DNA from: Anthostomella pinea
Lineage: Eukaryota > Ascomycota > Sordariomycetes > Xylariales > Xylariaceae
Length of the DNA: 64,000 nt
Direction: 5' to 3'
Assembly (NCBI GenBank): GCA_963556695.1
Contig: CAUWAG010000007.1
Location: 2,976,001 to 3,040,000 of the forward strand
Shown: positions 34,327 through 45,044 of the stretch, one piece after another
How positions within the stretch are numbered: position 1 is the first letter of the stretch
Layout of the letters: the number at the start of each line of letters is the position of its first letter
The notes under the pieces: generated by a model
The model's input: the letters and a program-made list of their open reading frames with translations, nothing else
Databases searched by the model: none
Told to the model about the DNA's origin: nothing
Made by a program: the position numbers and the translations under genes

Positions 34327-36011
34327 ATGTCCTCTACTATCAGCAACCCCATTCTGCTTGTCACGTTCACCGGTATTCTCACTTTCACCTACTTCGCCGT
34401 ACGCAGATTGTTCGGTCATGATTCTCGTGAGCCTCCCCTGGCCCGGCAGTCGATTCCCATCGTCGGCCACATGATTGGGCCATCACGGAGCAAGTTCAAC
34501 TATTATGTCGAGCTCAGGTATGCCATCGCACCTTGCTACTCACGTGAATAAGAAGAGCTTTACTCAACCCTTATCGCAGCCAGCAAACGGCTTCCCCCAT
34601 CTTTACGATGGCCCTTCCGGGGCAGAAGATGTACGTGATAACGCAGCCGGACCTCATCCAGACAGTGCAGAAGCAACACAGGGTCCTCGCATTCCCACCT
34701 ATCGCAGCCAAATTCGCGTCCAAGGTCTATGGAGCCAGTCTCGAGGCCCAGGCAATCCTGGCCAAGAATGTCAATGGCGATGAGGGAGATTTCGGTCTGT
34801 CGATGGACTCTTACGCCGCAATGAGGGCCGCCCTCAAGCCCGGTTTGGAGCTGGACGACATGAACCGCGTGATGATCAAAGAGATTGCAAAATCGCTCGA
34901 TCAGCTACAGCCGGGTAAAGGGGGGTCCCGCAAGGTTGGCATGTACGCCTGGCTGAGGGATGCCATAACAACGGCTACGACCAGGTCCGTATACGGACCG
35001 ATGAATCCATACGACGATAAGGCTATTGCCGATGCATTCTGGTGAGTGAGACCTACAACCAGGGTTCCGGGCGACGACTAAGTCTGATCTAATCACGTTC
35101 GGGCTTAGGGAATTCGAAAGCGGCCTCATGTCGATACTGGTGGGTTTCCTTCCTGGCATCACCGCTCGGAAGGCCGTTGCGGCTCGAGCCAAGGTTGCGA
35201 ATGCTTTCGAAACATATCATCGAGCCGGGGAGTAATGAGGCATCGACTCTCGCTCAGAAACGATACCAGGCAGAGATGGATAACGTCCCGCTGGAAGATA
35301 TCGCCCGCTATGAGGTTGGAGGCTCCATTGCAATCCTGGTAAACACGGCGCCCGCAGCCTTCTGGACTCTGCTTATACTCTATTCTCACCCAGGTCTCCT
35401 TGATGATGTCAGGAAGGAGGTCGACGCCTGCACCACCACCACCACCACCGAGACCGGTACCACCGTCAGGGCCCTCGATATTAACGTCCTCAAGGAGAGC
35501 TTCCCTTCTGCTCTCCTCGTACCAGGAGGTACTCCGCCACCGCTCCATGGGCACAACCGTGCGCGAGGTGATGGAAGACACTTACCTCGACCAGTGGCTG
35601 CTGAAGAAGGGCGCCATGTTGCAGATGCCGAGCCGCATCATCCACCAGGACGCCAGCCTCTGAGGCCCCAACATCGAGGACTTCGAGCCCCGCCGGTTCC
35701 TCCCCGAGGAGAAGCAGAACCGCCCTCGCGATGTCTGCTTCCGCGCCTTCGGGGGCGGCAAGACGCTGTGTCCCGGGCGGCACTTTGCGACCAATGAGGT
35801 CCTCGCCGTCGTTGCGGTCTTTATTGTGAGGTTTGATATGAAGTCGGTAGAGGGCGGCGGGAGGATGCCGACTACCGTGAATACTAATGTCACTTCTGTT
35901 GTCATGGAGCCGGATGATGATGTTCAGGTCGAGATTAAGACGCGCGCGGGCTTTGAGGATGTGGAATGGGCTATCAATCTTGATGAATTGGAAATACTTT
36001 TGCGATGGTGA
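34327..36011 (+). pseudogene. Cytochrome P450, broken by two frameshifts and a TGA
   Basis: The gene has the full order of P450 motifs. An N-terminal membrane anchor (ILLVTFTGILTFTYFAV, start 34327) is followed by intron 34518-34579 and then FTMALPGQKMYVI. Intron 35042-35108 follows. The I-helix region is GGSIAILVNTAPAAFW. A K-helix ExxR (QEVLRHRS) and the heme loop FGGGKTLCPGRHFA with its Cys ligand complete it. The atypical I-helix lacks the usual acid-Thr pair, as in some CYP7/CYP8-like fungal enzymes. Three lesions are visible: a frame change near 35225-35236, another near 35500-35525, and an in-frame TGA at 35661-35663 where the family usually has Trp (DASLWGP). The product is therefore probably non-functional unless these are sequence errors. 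Confidence 0.82.
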
Positions 36012-36606
36012 CGGAAGATAGCGGCGACACGGAGGAGTAGTTGAGAATCATGTCTCTTCTGAGGGAAGCCTTGCATGGCTTTTTTACCCCATCTTCAACG
36101 ACGTCTTCAGGGGATTCTCAGGGGCTTGAAATGGGCCCGAAATGGCTAGAGGAAGGTGTATTCGCGATTCAGGCGCTAGTCGGTCAAAGGTAAAAAGAGT
36201 CCTTCATTTGGCAACAAGCCCACCTCACCTCCAAGACCTCACTCGAGTGTACATAGGATATTCAGCACCATGGCATCCAATGCACAAAATTAGCAACTCT
36301 ATGCTCTTCACGGCAATTAGGTAGGATATTACCGCAGGACAACCGGCGCGGTGCCGTGGGCATGTTGCGGCCCGCGCCAGCAATCGTGCGGGTCGCAGAT
36401 CGTCGGGTGGACCACCTGAACCAAACTATTCGACGGTCTCGCCGTCTCACCGCTTGACACGTCGCGCTCTGCGGGTGCCAGCGAGGGAAGACCTTTTCTG
36501 TTATAACCCTCGAGCATGGGTTCTCTTGTTTTCCTTTCTTCTTTCGATGTCTGGAGTCGCTGGGTGAGTGACTTGGCGTAAGGTAAGGTAAGGTAAGGTA
36601 GGTCAT
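36012..36606. other. Intergenic with a (TAAGG)n microsatellite
   Basis: This spacer precedes the multi-pass membrane gene. A short pentanucleotide run (GTAAG repeated about four times) lies at 36576-36600, immediately before the ATG at 36607, so it would fall in the 5' UTR or promoter. Nothing else is recognised. Confidence 0.6.
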
Positions 36607-38823
36607 ATGGACGCCATGTGGGAGTGCGATGGACCGTCGCGGTCTGTCGGGATGCTGCAGCAGCCGGACCTGGCGGGCGTCGTGGTACGTTATCTCTTCA
36701 TTCGAGGGCGTGTCGTTGGAACATCTCTGATCAACGGTGCTTGTAGCCGCTCATCGTCGTCGTCGGCAGTGCCGGCGTGGCAGTCATGGGTCTGTTGGTC
36801 CAGTACCTGTTCTTCCACAACCCGCTGGCAGTCAGGCCGTCGTCGATACCGCCGAACCCAGTCGACGCGATTTTCTTGTGGCGGTTCCGCGCTGTCCTGG
36901 GTCTCAAGTTGGGCTCGCCAAATGGCCCGCTGCATGAGAGTGCTCTGCGGGTGGCATGCGATCAGGTAAGTCGACGGCAGCCCATTCCCCCAACTCCAAA
37001 TGGTCACTTCATGCTGACTTGGCGGTAGTACATCCTGACCATGGGCGACGTCCAGCTGGGCATGGGACTAGCTGTGCTCATCTACGGCTACGCATCCTTA
37101 TTCAGCGGGCTGTCGGCGTATCACTGGTGGCTCCTCATCGGACTGGCGTGAGTACCTAGCCAAGTCGCGACGCCTGCAATATGCCACTGACAATCTTCAC
37201 AGCTGGTTCTCGCTCATCACGCAGCTTGCGGCCCTCGTATACCTGCGCGACTATTACGCCAGGCGGCCCAATCAGCGTGCGTGGAGGCTGATGCTCCTAA
37301 TATGCTTCATCTGCGTCCTTGCCGCCTCCATGGTGCCCACTGCTCGCATGAAAATGGCGCTCGCGCAGAAGCCCGAGAAAATGGAAGATATCCTGGGGAG
37401 GAGTGCTATATGTTACTTCGCCAACGGGAACTCCAAGCTGGGAATCCAACACGGCATTGGCGCGGCGCTCTTCCCTGGGGTCTACGTCATCGTCGCTTTG
37501 CTGCTCGTTGGACTGGTCTTTGGCCTGCTGAAGCTGTACGAAATCCCCGGCGGCCTCGTCTCTCGATGGTACAGGAACTACCGGGGCTTGATGGAAGAAC
37601 CGGCGATAGGGGAGCACATCGCCTGTGTTCGCTGTGAGCAGCGGACGAGGTTGCTGGTCGTCCGCCCCTTCCTTGCTTTCTGGCTTGTCCTGCGAATGTA
37701 TGCCGACCTCTTGAGTTCCATTGGCGCCGAGGTAAATTTTGCCCCTACAAGGTATCTTCGACTCGCACAGAAGTATGACTGACTAATGGATTAGGTCTTC
37801 TGCATATTGGCACTGACCGTCTGGGTTACGCTCAGGTTTGTTGACATTCACAACATGGGGCCCTCCACTGCCAGTGAGCTGTGGACCTTGGAGCACATCG
37901 CTGCCCTTATGTTCTGCGCAATGCCCTTCAGAGCGTTCGCCGACTATCTCTGCGGCTTGTGGTTCGATCGAAGGGTGCAGTTCCGCGCTATGTGCTCATT
38001 CTCGAGGCTCAAGTGGAAACGCCGAGGTTACGAGCAACTTTCAGAGCACGATGACCAGCGGAAGACAAACGACGACCATGCGAGCTTGGATCGGTTCGGC
38101 GAGGGCGACCCGACGCTTTCCCCAACGTCACAGACGCAGGTATCAACAGTGACTGGCGAAGTCGACGTCGGGAAAGAGGTGGACGACATGTTGAAGACGT
38201 TGAAGGACTCCTATTCGGGGCCCGAATACTGCTTCTACATCAACCGACCGTGGCTCGCGCTCGCACTGCCCGTATCGGCCTTCTCAGCATTGGTACATGT
38301 AGTCCTGTTGATGACAATGCCCCGGACACGAGAATCCGTCTCTCCCGCCGACGCCCTGCTCCTCACTGCAGCATGGGCCGTCATCTACGTGCCGCTACTA
38401 GTCTTCGTCTACTTCCTCGCATCGATGATAGTAGACGACAGAATCAGACCACAGCGTCGTCGTGCTGTATACGGCTTCGCCAGTGGCATGACACTCCTCA
38501 TGTCCCTGATCGGAATCCTCGACACGCTGTACGGACTGGGCGGCACGCCGATGTCGTACCTGGCTATGGGTGCTCTGTGTCTCTTGGTCGCGGCGTATCT
38601 CGTATATGGCCTTGTGGCGCGACTGGGTCGCTTGGTCAAGGGGAAGGGCCGGGCTTACGCGGAAGACGAGGATCTCGAGGGCGGCGCTGGAGTGACGGCG
38701 CCGGGCAGGAAACGCGCTCGCGTACCGGCCCGGAAGGCTAGGAGGTTTCCTTGCGCTTCTCAGAGGCTCTTGAAGAAGGGAGGACCGAGCTATGGTACTA
38801 TGGGGAGCCCTTCGACCGGTTGA
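36607..38823 (+). CDS. Multi-pass membrane protein of unknown function, 657 aa
   Basis: Five exons (36607-36684, 36747-36965, 37029-37147, 37203-37731, 37795-38823) keep the frame. About ten hydrophobic segments are visible, including PLIVVVGSAGVAVMGLLVQY, LGMGLAVLIYGYASLFSGL, LMLLICFICVLAASM, GVYVIVALLLVGLVFGLL, VFCILALTVWVTLRFV, ALALPVSAFSALVHVVLL and ALLLTAAWAVIYVPLLVF. The motif LFSGLSAYHWWLLIGLAWFS is typical of a widespread, uncharacterised Pezizomycotina family of integral membrane proteins, which also has the LRDYYARRP loop. An intracellular loop of about 100 charged residues splits the protein, and the tail is basic. No transporter signature is apparent, so no function is assigned. 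Frame intact. Confidence 0.82.
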
Positions 38824-40311
38824 TTCGAACAGGTGAGCTTTGGTTGGCAGTTGTGCTCAACGTGTGGAGAAAGGGAAGAATGACTGGGTATGGAATTACT
38901 AATGACAGCATGATGATATGAAATTGTATGAAGCGATATGAATAGAACGGGCATGAGTTATGATTAGAAAGGAGATAGCTAGAAGACATAGAAACCGAAA
39001 AGACAGCATGTTACAAACCTCGCCTTGACAAGCTTTTTCTTTTAGTCATCTACTCGGGATTGTTGCAATGCATCGCCTCCATATCAAACACACCGCACCC
39101 CTCAGAGCTTTGTGACGAGCCGTCTAACCTATAAGGCTAAAGGGTTCTATAGGGTTTATGTTCTGAGGTAAGTCAACACAAAGGACGATAGAGGCTTCTG
39201 TCAATTAGAAGACACTCAGATGCTGGGGCTTGGTCTGATCCAGGGCATCACTGAATAGTCGAGTCATCAGGAGATTTCTCCCACCTTAGGGTTGGCTAAG
39301 ATGCTTAGATTGATCACTGAGATAGAGACTGTTTATTTGTCTAGCTAGGAAATGTTTATCCTTATATATCCAGTCTCTCCCTCACCGATGAGGTGGATAT
39401 GTTGGATATGTATGATCCAGCATATCCGGATATGTTGGATATGTATGATCCAACATATCCGTCACGTGATACATAGGTCACGTGATCCTTGCTCTTGGTC
39501 CGTGGTCCGTGTGTCTTCCTGGTTCTCTTCCGTCCCTGTCTCTTCCGTTGGGCCTGTCATCGGGCCTCTTCCCCTGTATGTCTTTGTTGGTTTGTAACAA
39601 GCTTCAGTATTTCCCTACAGGCCTTACACACAAGCATATCGCCAGCACTCTTCTCGTGCAGTGGTCTCGTGCACCTCCAAACAAGGTAATAATGATGCAG
39701 GGTAGGGATTGATCGTGCCCAGAATAAGCACTCGGGTATACTCAATACCCACACTTTCAAATCAAACAATGGCTCATGCCGGGGTGCGTATTCAGGCCAG
39801 GGGTGTTGAAGGATCCAGCGTAACTTTGCAAGCAACTTACTCGAACCACCCATGATACTTTCGGTAGGAAGACCTGCCACTGAATTATCCCAGCCGTTCT
39901 TTGCCGCATCCAAACAACCAAAAGACCCCCTGTAAACCATGCTGGCGCTCAACCAGCCAACCAATGATCAACCGACGTACCAAGGTACCAACAGCCAACA
40001 GCCAACAGCCAACGGACCAACAGTCAAGATTGAACCAATAAGATTTGAGGCTGCGCTGGAGGGGAAGTGTCGTTCTACCGCAGGCTAGAGTTCAGGGTCG
40101 GCGGCACATCCTTGCTTGTATGTGAGGAGCCAGCCAGCCAGCCGAGTGTTAGCTGGGTGTTACACGTTCTGTTCTGCGTTGAAGTGCCGACTCTTCCTCC
40201 GCTTCATCCTCCACGTCGTTCTGCGGACGAAATTCTAACAATCGCCCCCCTTCCGACCCTAGTTCCGTTCCAAGCAGGCTATCAAAAAGTGTTTCCCTCA
40301 ACGACCTAGCA
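38824..40311. other. Intergenic; possible old transposon debris
   Basis: These 1.5 kb hold no supported gene. The stretch 39150-39610 looks like transposon debris: it includes the 33-bp palindromic tandem at 39395-39460 and a TGTTG...TAACA-bounded segment (39434-39601) that could be a degraded solo LTR, although no flanking duplication supports this. A short CAGCCAACAGCCAAC run is at about 39990-40012. Confidence 0.5.
39395..39460. repeat. 33-bp palindromic unit repeated twice
   Basis: Units 39395-39427 and 39428-39460 differ at one base. Each is an inverted repeat: the 13-nt arm GGATATGTTGGAT pairs with ATCCAACATATCC across a 7-nt spacer. It is perfect in unit 2, with one mismatch in unit 1. 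Directly after it come two copies of TCACGTGAT (39461-39490) containing the CACGTG E-box. This may be cruciform-prone DNA or the edge of an LTR. Confidence 0.8.
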
Positions 40312-41276
40312 ATGTCTACCAAAGCTGAATACGTCTTCACCCGGGACTTTCTCGACAATAACCGGTACGTTCAAACTCCATGGGCTCCTACTGTACAGTG
40401 TCCAAAAGGCATATAAAATCGGCACTGACGACGCTCCCACCATAGCATCAATTTGATGCACACCCTATGGGCCAAAATCTTCGGATATCTCATCCATCCC
40501 AAGATCCCCACCGGGAGTCCGGACCTACGGGTGGCAGACGTCGGGACAGGCACAGGGTCAGCAGAGCACCCCTATCCTATATCGTGGAAAGTCCTTGACT
40601 GATCCTTGACTCAAGGATCTGGCTCTTCGATGTTGGAACCAAACTGTCCAAGTCGGCCCAGCTGGAGGGGTTCGACATCTCGTTTGATGCGGCTCCGCCC
40701 CCTGAGACATTGCCCTCCAATGTGAGTTTCCGACACTGGAACGTCAAGAATGACGTCCCCGAAGACCTTGTCAACGTCTTCGACGTCGTGCACGTCTGCT
40801 TTTTCTCCTTCGTCCTGCTGAATGAAGAAGTGCCTCGCGTCGTGGAGAGGCTCTTCAAGCTGCTCAGTGGGTTACCCCTGTACAGTTCCGATAGTAACAC
40901 TTGAGCTAACCACCCGATCTGGGTCCCAGAGCCCGGAGGCTACCTGCAATGGGGAGAGCCCGACTACTCATCCATCCGCATCGACAAGACAAAGCCAGAA
41001 TGCAAGACCGAGAACCTGAGCGAGATGATGAAGCTCATGGCGGTCCAGGACCCGCGGCTGAACCCGACCTGGCAAAAAGACCTGCCGGACCTCTTCTCCG
41101 ACAGCGGCTTCGTTGACGTGGAGACGGATGTCTGCGATGCCCCGTCCCATCTGGCCTTCATGCTGCATGAGTGCAGCCTCATGATACATGAGCTCATTGC
41201 TCGCAAGACGCAGAACGAGCGGATGGCGAAGGAGCTGGCGCACCTGCTTCCGCGCTCGGTTGACGAGACGAAGTGA
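40312..41276 (+). CDS. SAM-dependent methyltransferase (UMTA-like), C-terminus cut by a SINE
   Basis: Exons 40312-40364, 40446-40556, 40616-40866 and 40930-41276 join in frame to 253 aa. The fold is a class I SAM methyltransferase of the fungal UMTA/LaeA-like group. Motif I is VADVGTGTGIWLFDV, followed by LEGFDISFDAAPPPETLPSN, FDVVHVCFFSFVL, and PGGYLQWGEPDYSS after intron 3. Methyl acceptor unknown; many relatives belong to secondary-metabolite clusters, but no cluster is seen here. The ORF stops at TGA 41274-41276, which is the first base triplet of an inserted element. The expected last 17 codons (beginning NGAYVTTVRWTVIG) lie beyond the insertion at 41532-41585. The truncated protein may still fold, because only the final beta-strand is lost; that is an inference. 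Confidence 0.82.
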
Positions 41277-41531
41277 TGATGATGATTGTATTTAACGTGG
41301 GGGATCGCTCCTCAGTAGTGCAAACCACGCCTCCCAGAGCCTCTGCATCACAGGGTTGTGGAGGTATCAAGATAATAAGTACAGTCAGTCCCGCTCACGA
41401 GCCCATCCCCGTTGTTGCGGTGGTATGACTTTGGGGTCATCCATCTGGTCCTTTAAGAACAGCTATCTATCAGGGGCAGATTGATAAAAGAACTTGCTCT
41501 CAACGAATCTTGCCCGGTTGACGAGACAAAG
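41257..41531. repeat. 17-bp target-site duplication flanking the SINE fragment
   Basis: The left copy 41257-41273 (CGGTTGACGAGACGAAG) and right copy 41515-41531 (CGGTTGACGAGACAAAG) differ at one base. They bracket 41274-41514. Both encode the same methyltransferase residues (VDETK), which proves that they are one original site duplicated on insertion. Confidence 0.9.
41274..41514 (-). mobile_element. 5'-truncated SINE-like retroelement (241 bp) in the methyltransferase gene
   Basis: The element is in reverse orientation. Its 3' simple-repeat tail (CATCATCATCA on the minus strand) sits at 41274-41285, followed inward by TAAATACAAT. The conserved 3' body includes CTCTGGGAGGCGTGGTTTGC and GGGCTCGTGAGCGGGACTGA (minus strand). 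Its tail matches the full-length SINE at 51559-52120. The tRNA-like head is missing, so the copy is 5'-truncated, as is usual for target-primed reverse transcription. A 17-bp duplication flanks it. Confidence 0.82.
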
Positions 41532-41755
41532 AATGGGGCCTATGTGACTACGGTGCGGTGGACGGTCATTGGGAGGAAGCCGTGAGGATAAGGACTTGTA
41601 GCTGGGATGTGATTAGATATTCTGCGTCCATCTGGGCTTCGTATGTACATGTGATCACCAAGTTCTGAACAGAAGACCAATACCCTTCTTCGTGACACTG
41701 TCACGATGTTTCTCATCGGCGAACAATGCATTATTTCGTTGTTATTCATTGATAG
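41284..41755 (+). repeat. Left arm of a 10-kb-spaced inverted duplication
   Basis: This segment (SINE fragment, methyltransferase tail and 3' flank) reappears in reverse complement at 51177-52233, with about 90% identity by eye, where it is interrupted by a second SINE. Homology ends sharply at the ATTCATTGATAG boundary on one side and at the SINE tail on the other. Confidence 0.85.
41515..41585 (+). pseudogene. Severed C-terminal coding end of the methyltransferase
   Basis: After the right target-site copy, the frame VDETK continues into NGAYVTTVRWTVIGRKP and a TGA at 41583-41585. This is the conserved C-terminal strand of UMTA-type methyltransferases. It is no longer connected to the upstream exon because the inserted element brings in a stop. 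Removing 41274-41531 (one target copy plus element, 258 bp) restores a continuous frame. Confidence 0.88.
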
Positions 41756-41958
41756 ACCCGGATTATGAACTCAGTAAACACTGCACGATCTATTATGAAC
41801 AAGTAGACTCGGCTATGCAACTTATGCATGATTGGCAATTGTTTCGCATTGAGACGATCGTTACGAGTACTCGATAGGATTACAACCTTGCTACCTGGAC
41901 ACAGAAAACCTTTGACTGCTGCAACATAATCCAAGCTAGTAAGTTATGCCGCGTACGC
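41586..41958. other. Intergenic, convergent 3' ends
   Basis: This is the former 3' UTR/flank of the methyltransferase and the downstream region of the GST. The first 170 bp belong to the inverted duplication arm. A minus-strand ORF at 41540-41749 recurs at 51187-51393 only because the DNA is duplicated. Confidence 0.6.
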
Positions 41959-42848
41959 TCACTCCTTCGCCGTGGTGTCCTCGCCAGCGGCTATCTTGAC
42001 TTCATAGTCAGTGAAAGTCTCGATGCCCTTGGGGGCACCATTCCACTGAAGACCCTGCTCGTCCATGCAGCGGGCGCGGTGCTCCATGGACCGCTTCCAC
42101 GAAGGCAGCTCGATCATCCGCTCATGCCAAGCACGAACATGTGGCGTGCCCTCCCACACTTCGTCCCATGACTGCACCAGAACCTCGCTGAGGCGGAAGT
42201 TCCATGGCACAAAGGCCATATTAGCATAGGTCATCTTGTCGCCGACCAGCCATTGGGCATCCGCCGGTTTGGCTACCAGCACACTCTCTAGGACAGAGAG
42301 CACGCGCTTGATCTGATCGGCGTATCGCTCAATGGCCGACGGGATCTTCTCCGGATGCAGGTGCTGAAACCAGCTGCACACGCCGTAGTAGGGGCCTTGG
42401 CCGCTCATCTGGAAGTGTAGCCATTGGTTGCACAAGTTCTTCTCCTTCAAGGAGGTGTACGCCAATCTCTTGTCGAGGTCGTACTCCTCGATGAGGTATT
42501 GAGAGATGGCACCCGACTCCCACAAAGTGAGATCCGTGTTGGGATCCTCGATCGCCGGCACGCGACCGTTGGGGTTGATATCGATGAATGGCTTCTTCTT
42601 GACGTCGTCAAAGCGGAACGCCTTGATCTCGTAGTTCAGCCCGAGCTCCTCCCGGAGGAAGATGGTCTTGAAAGGATGTCAGCAAAAGGTTATGTTGACA
42701 CGGATGCCAAGTAACTCTTGACATACCTTCCACGAGTTGGGACCAGGGGCTGACAACGACAGTCAGCACTGGAGCCCCATGAGTCTCACTTTAGGGGTCA
42801 CCTACGAGTGATCCACACGCGAATTGGCTTGGAGGCGTTGGCTGTCAT
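41959..42848 (-). CDS. Glutathione S-transferase, Ure2p-like
   Basis: Three exons (42848-42806, 42749-42727, 42666-41959) give 257 aa. GSTs of this class conjugate or reduce with glutathione and act in detoxification and redox control in the cytosol. The thioredoxin-like N-domain reads PIRVWIT, PPGPNSWK, TIFLREELGLNYEIKAFRFD, with the cis-Pro/ESGAI element VPAIEDPN and LTLWESGAISQYLIEEYD binding glutathione. The C-terminal helical domain contains FQMSGQGPYYGVCSWFQHLH and LVGDKMTYANMAFVPWN (GST N-capping region). The very short exon 2 (23 bp) is supported by exact phase. Intact, and immediately upstream of a transposon island. Confidence 0.9.
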
Positions 42849-43284
42849 ATTGCCAGGTGAAGCTGTGTGGGAGGTACTGTGTTGCGTCAAACACTAGACG
42901 CACTAGAAGCTCTGAGAAAGAAAAGGGGGTTGCGGATGGCCGTTGGCCAGATCTAGCTTATATAACGGCGGGGGCATGCAGATGGGACAGTTCCCCCCCA
43001 AAACACAACATTTGCACCCACCCACATCTCTATCGGGATTGAAGCTGTAGATATCATAAATATATCGTCTGAATTGCCTTTTCTTGGTGTTTCTTCCAAT
43101 GTGGATTTTATTAGGTGTCCTACAGCGGATGTCCCGTGGCGGGGGTCGGAAGTTAGCACGTCCGGCCCTAATCTGAGGGGTAATGGGACCTGTGCCCCCT
43201 ATCCCCTCCAACCAGGCAGAAGTTCTGTGGTTCTTTTTTTCCTTTTTTTTTTTTTGCAAGCATTATAAGCTTCAATACGTTGAA
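42849..43284. other. Intergenic: GST promoter and left edge of the transposon island
   Basis: The GST promoter lies on the left. A poly-T run (43229-43255) lies just before the pogo transposase start. I could not identify a terminal inverted repeat for that element here. Confidence 0.5.
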
Positions 43285-45044
43285 ATGGCGCCTTTATACA
43301 CCGAAGAAGACCTTGCTGAGGCGATAGCCGCCGTGAACAGTGACGATCTGTCCCTCCGGAAGGCTGCCCAGCGCTATGGAGTACCAAAAACCACCCTTTC
43401 TCGCAAAGTTAAAGATTCCATGATGCCTACAACTGGCACCCAGCGTAAAGGACATACTCACAAACAAAAAATAAGCCCTACTTAAGAAAAGAAAGTGATT
43501 TTATGGATTCTATACCAAGAAAAGGCCGGCCATGCCCCTACTCACGCCAATATGAGGTACATCATCCAGAAGATCCTACAATCCCAGGGAAAACCGCCTC
43601 ATCTTGGGGGCCATTACATGCGAAATTTCATCCGCCAGAACCCAGGGATAAAGACCAAAATAGGCAGAAAACTTGACTACAAATATATCAATGCTGCCAT
43701 TCCCGACAACATCTATGGCTATCATGACCGCTACACAGATTTTGACTTCATCAAGCCCGAGAACCACGCAAATGTCGATAAGTACGGCATCATACAGGGC
43801 CGGCAGTATGTATGTCCAATCCAAGTGTTTTTCAGACGGCTAACCAGGAGGTTAAAGGTCTGATGGCCTTGTAATAGGCAGTTCTAGCTAAAAAGGGGCC
43901 AACGTCAAGTCTAACAATGACCGCACGTGGACTACCGTGATAGAATTGATCACCGCCACTGGGAAAAAGCTCCGGCCGCTGGCTATCTTTAAGGCGAAGT
44001 CGATACAGACGCAGTGGTTCAAAGAGCAGCTTATTCTCGAGCATCCTGGGGTGGCAGACTGGATAGTGACTTACTCTACTAATGGCTGGTCCTTAAACGC
44101 AATTGCGCTCGAATGGCTTAAGAAGGTAATTTTTTTCTTATTTTTAACGTTAATTATATACTAAATAATCCCCCAGATCTATCTGCCAGATACTGCCCCT
44201 GAAGGCCCGGATGAGTTCCACCTGTTGGTGCTCAACGGCCATGGCAGCCACTGCTCAGATGATTTTATGTATCCGTGCTATATAAACAATTTCTATCTAA
44301 GCTTTTTTCCTACCTATACGGTAGGTTATATCTTTAATTAGTAGTTATTCCGCTAATAGGGGTAGTCTCACATCTTCCAGCCCCTGGATCTGACCGTTTT
44401 CTTTGTAGTGAAGGTCGCCTATCGCTGCCTCATTAATCAGCTCGGTCAATTGAATGATTCGGCCCCTATTGGCAAGATTAAGTTTCTTTCTTGCCTGGCC
44501 AAAGCCCGTGACAAAGCTACTCCTGTTATCGTGCGTTCGGGATGGCGTGCTGCTGGCCTTTGGCCCATAGATAGGAACAAGACACTGGCAAACGAGCATG
44601 TGGTAAAGGCAGCAGAGATACAAGCAATAGCTGCTGCTATAATGAACTCTGCAACCACCCCTGATGCCCTGGAAGCCCTTACATCAGGGCAGGATATAGC
44701 CCTGATATTGTCAATAGTCATAGAGACCCCTGAGCAATGAGCAGCAGTGCGCGCGGTCGCAAAGTTATACAATGAGATGGTGGTTGAGTTAGCCATCCTG
44801 AAGCTGCAAAACAAGGCAAAAGACGACAAGATCGAGCATCTATAGCCTAAAAAGCGCCGTAAGGCCCCTAAAAAGAGCCTAATTAACGGCTATAGAGAAT
44901 AGGAGACGTTATTCAGGAGCAGATCGAGCATACGGAGGCTGCACAAGTGCTGATTGACCAGCGGGCGGAGAGACAACGACTTTTGCGCGAAGTGCAGAAC
45001 CTGGAGACCAAAGAATCAGAGGAATCGCCTTCCGAGGACTCTCT
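43285..45044 (+). mobile_element. Relic pogo/Fot1-type DDE transposon with introns
   Basis: From 43285 the frame encodes an HTH_psq domain (YTEEDLAEAIAAVNSDDLSL, then KAAQRYGVPKTTLSRKV). It continues past an early stop into a CENP-B-like HTH (GGHYMRNFIRQNPGI) and DDE_1 blocks: NVDKYGIIQG (first Asp), LLVLNGHGSHCSDDF (where the second catalytic Asp is Asn) and FQPLDLTVF (third Asp). An AT-rich GT...AG intron (about 44127-44178) separates LEWLKK from IYLPDTAPEGPDEF, and another gap lies at about 44268-44365. The C-terminal part is RSGWRAAGLWPIDRNK plus a charged tail to about 45040. Stops and at least one frame shift mark it as dead. It ends abruptly at a solo-LTR-like copy. Confidence 0.78.

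Noticed and set aside
36576..36600. Telomere-like TAAGG repeats, perhaps an interstitial telomere
   Set aside because: Only about four pentanucleotide units; the fungal telomere unit is TTAGGG. A simple microsatellite.
39434..39601. Solo LTR (TGTTGGATATG...TAACA)
   Set aside because: Ends are LTR-like, but there is no flanking 5-bp duplication, no second copy in the window and no internal landmarks. Left as possible debris.
41540..41749. A conserved small protein, because nearly the same ORF appears at 51187-51393
   Set aside because: The similarity is explained by the inverted DNA duplication; the frame is antisense to the methyltransferase tail and 3' flank.
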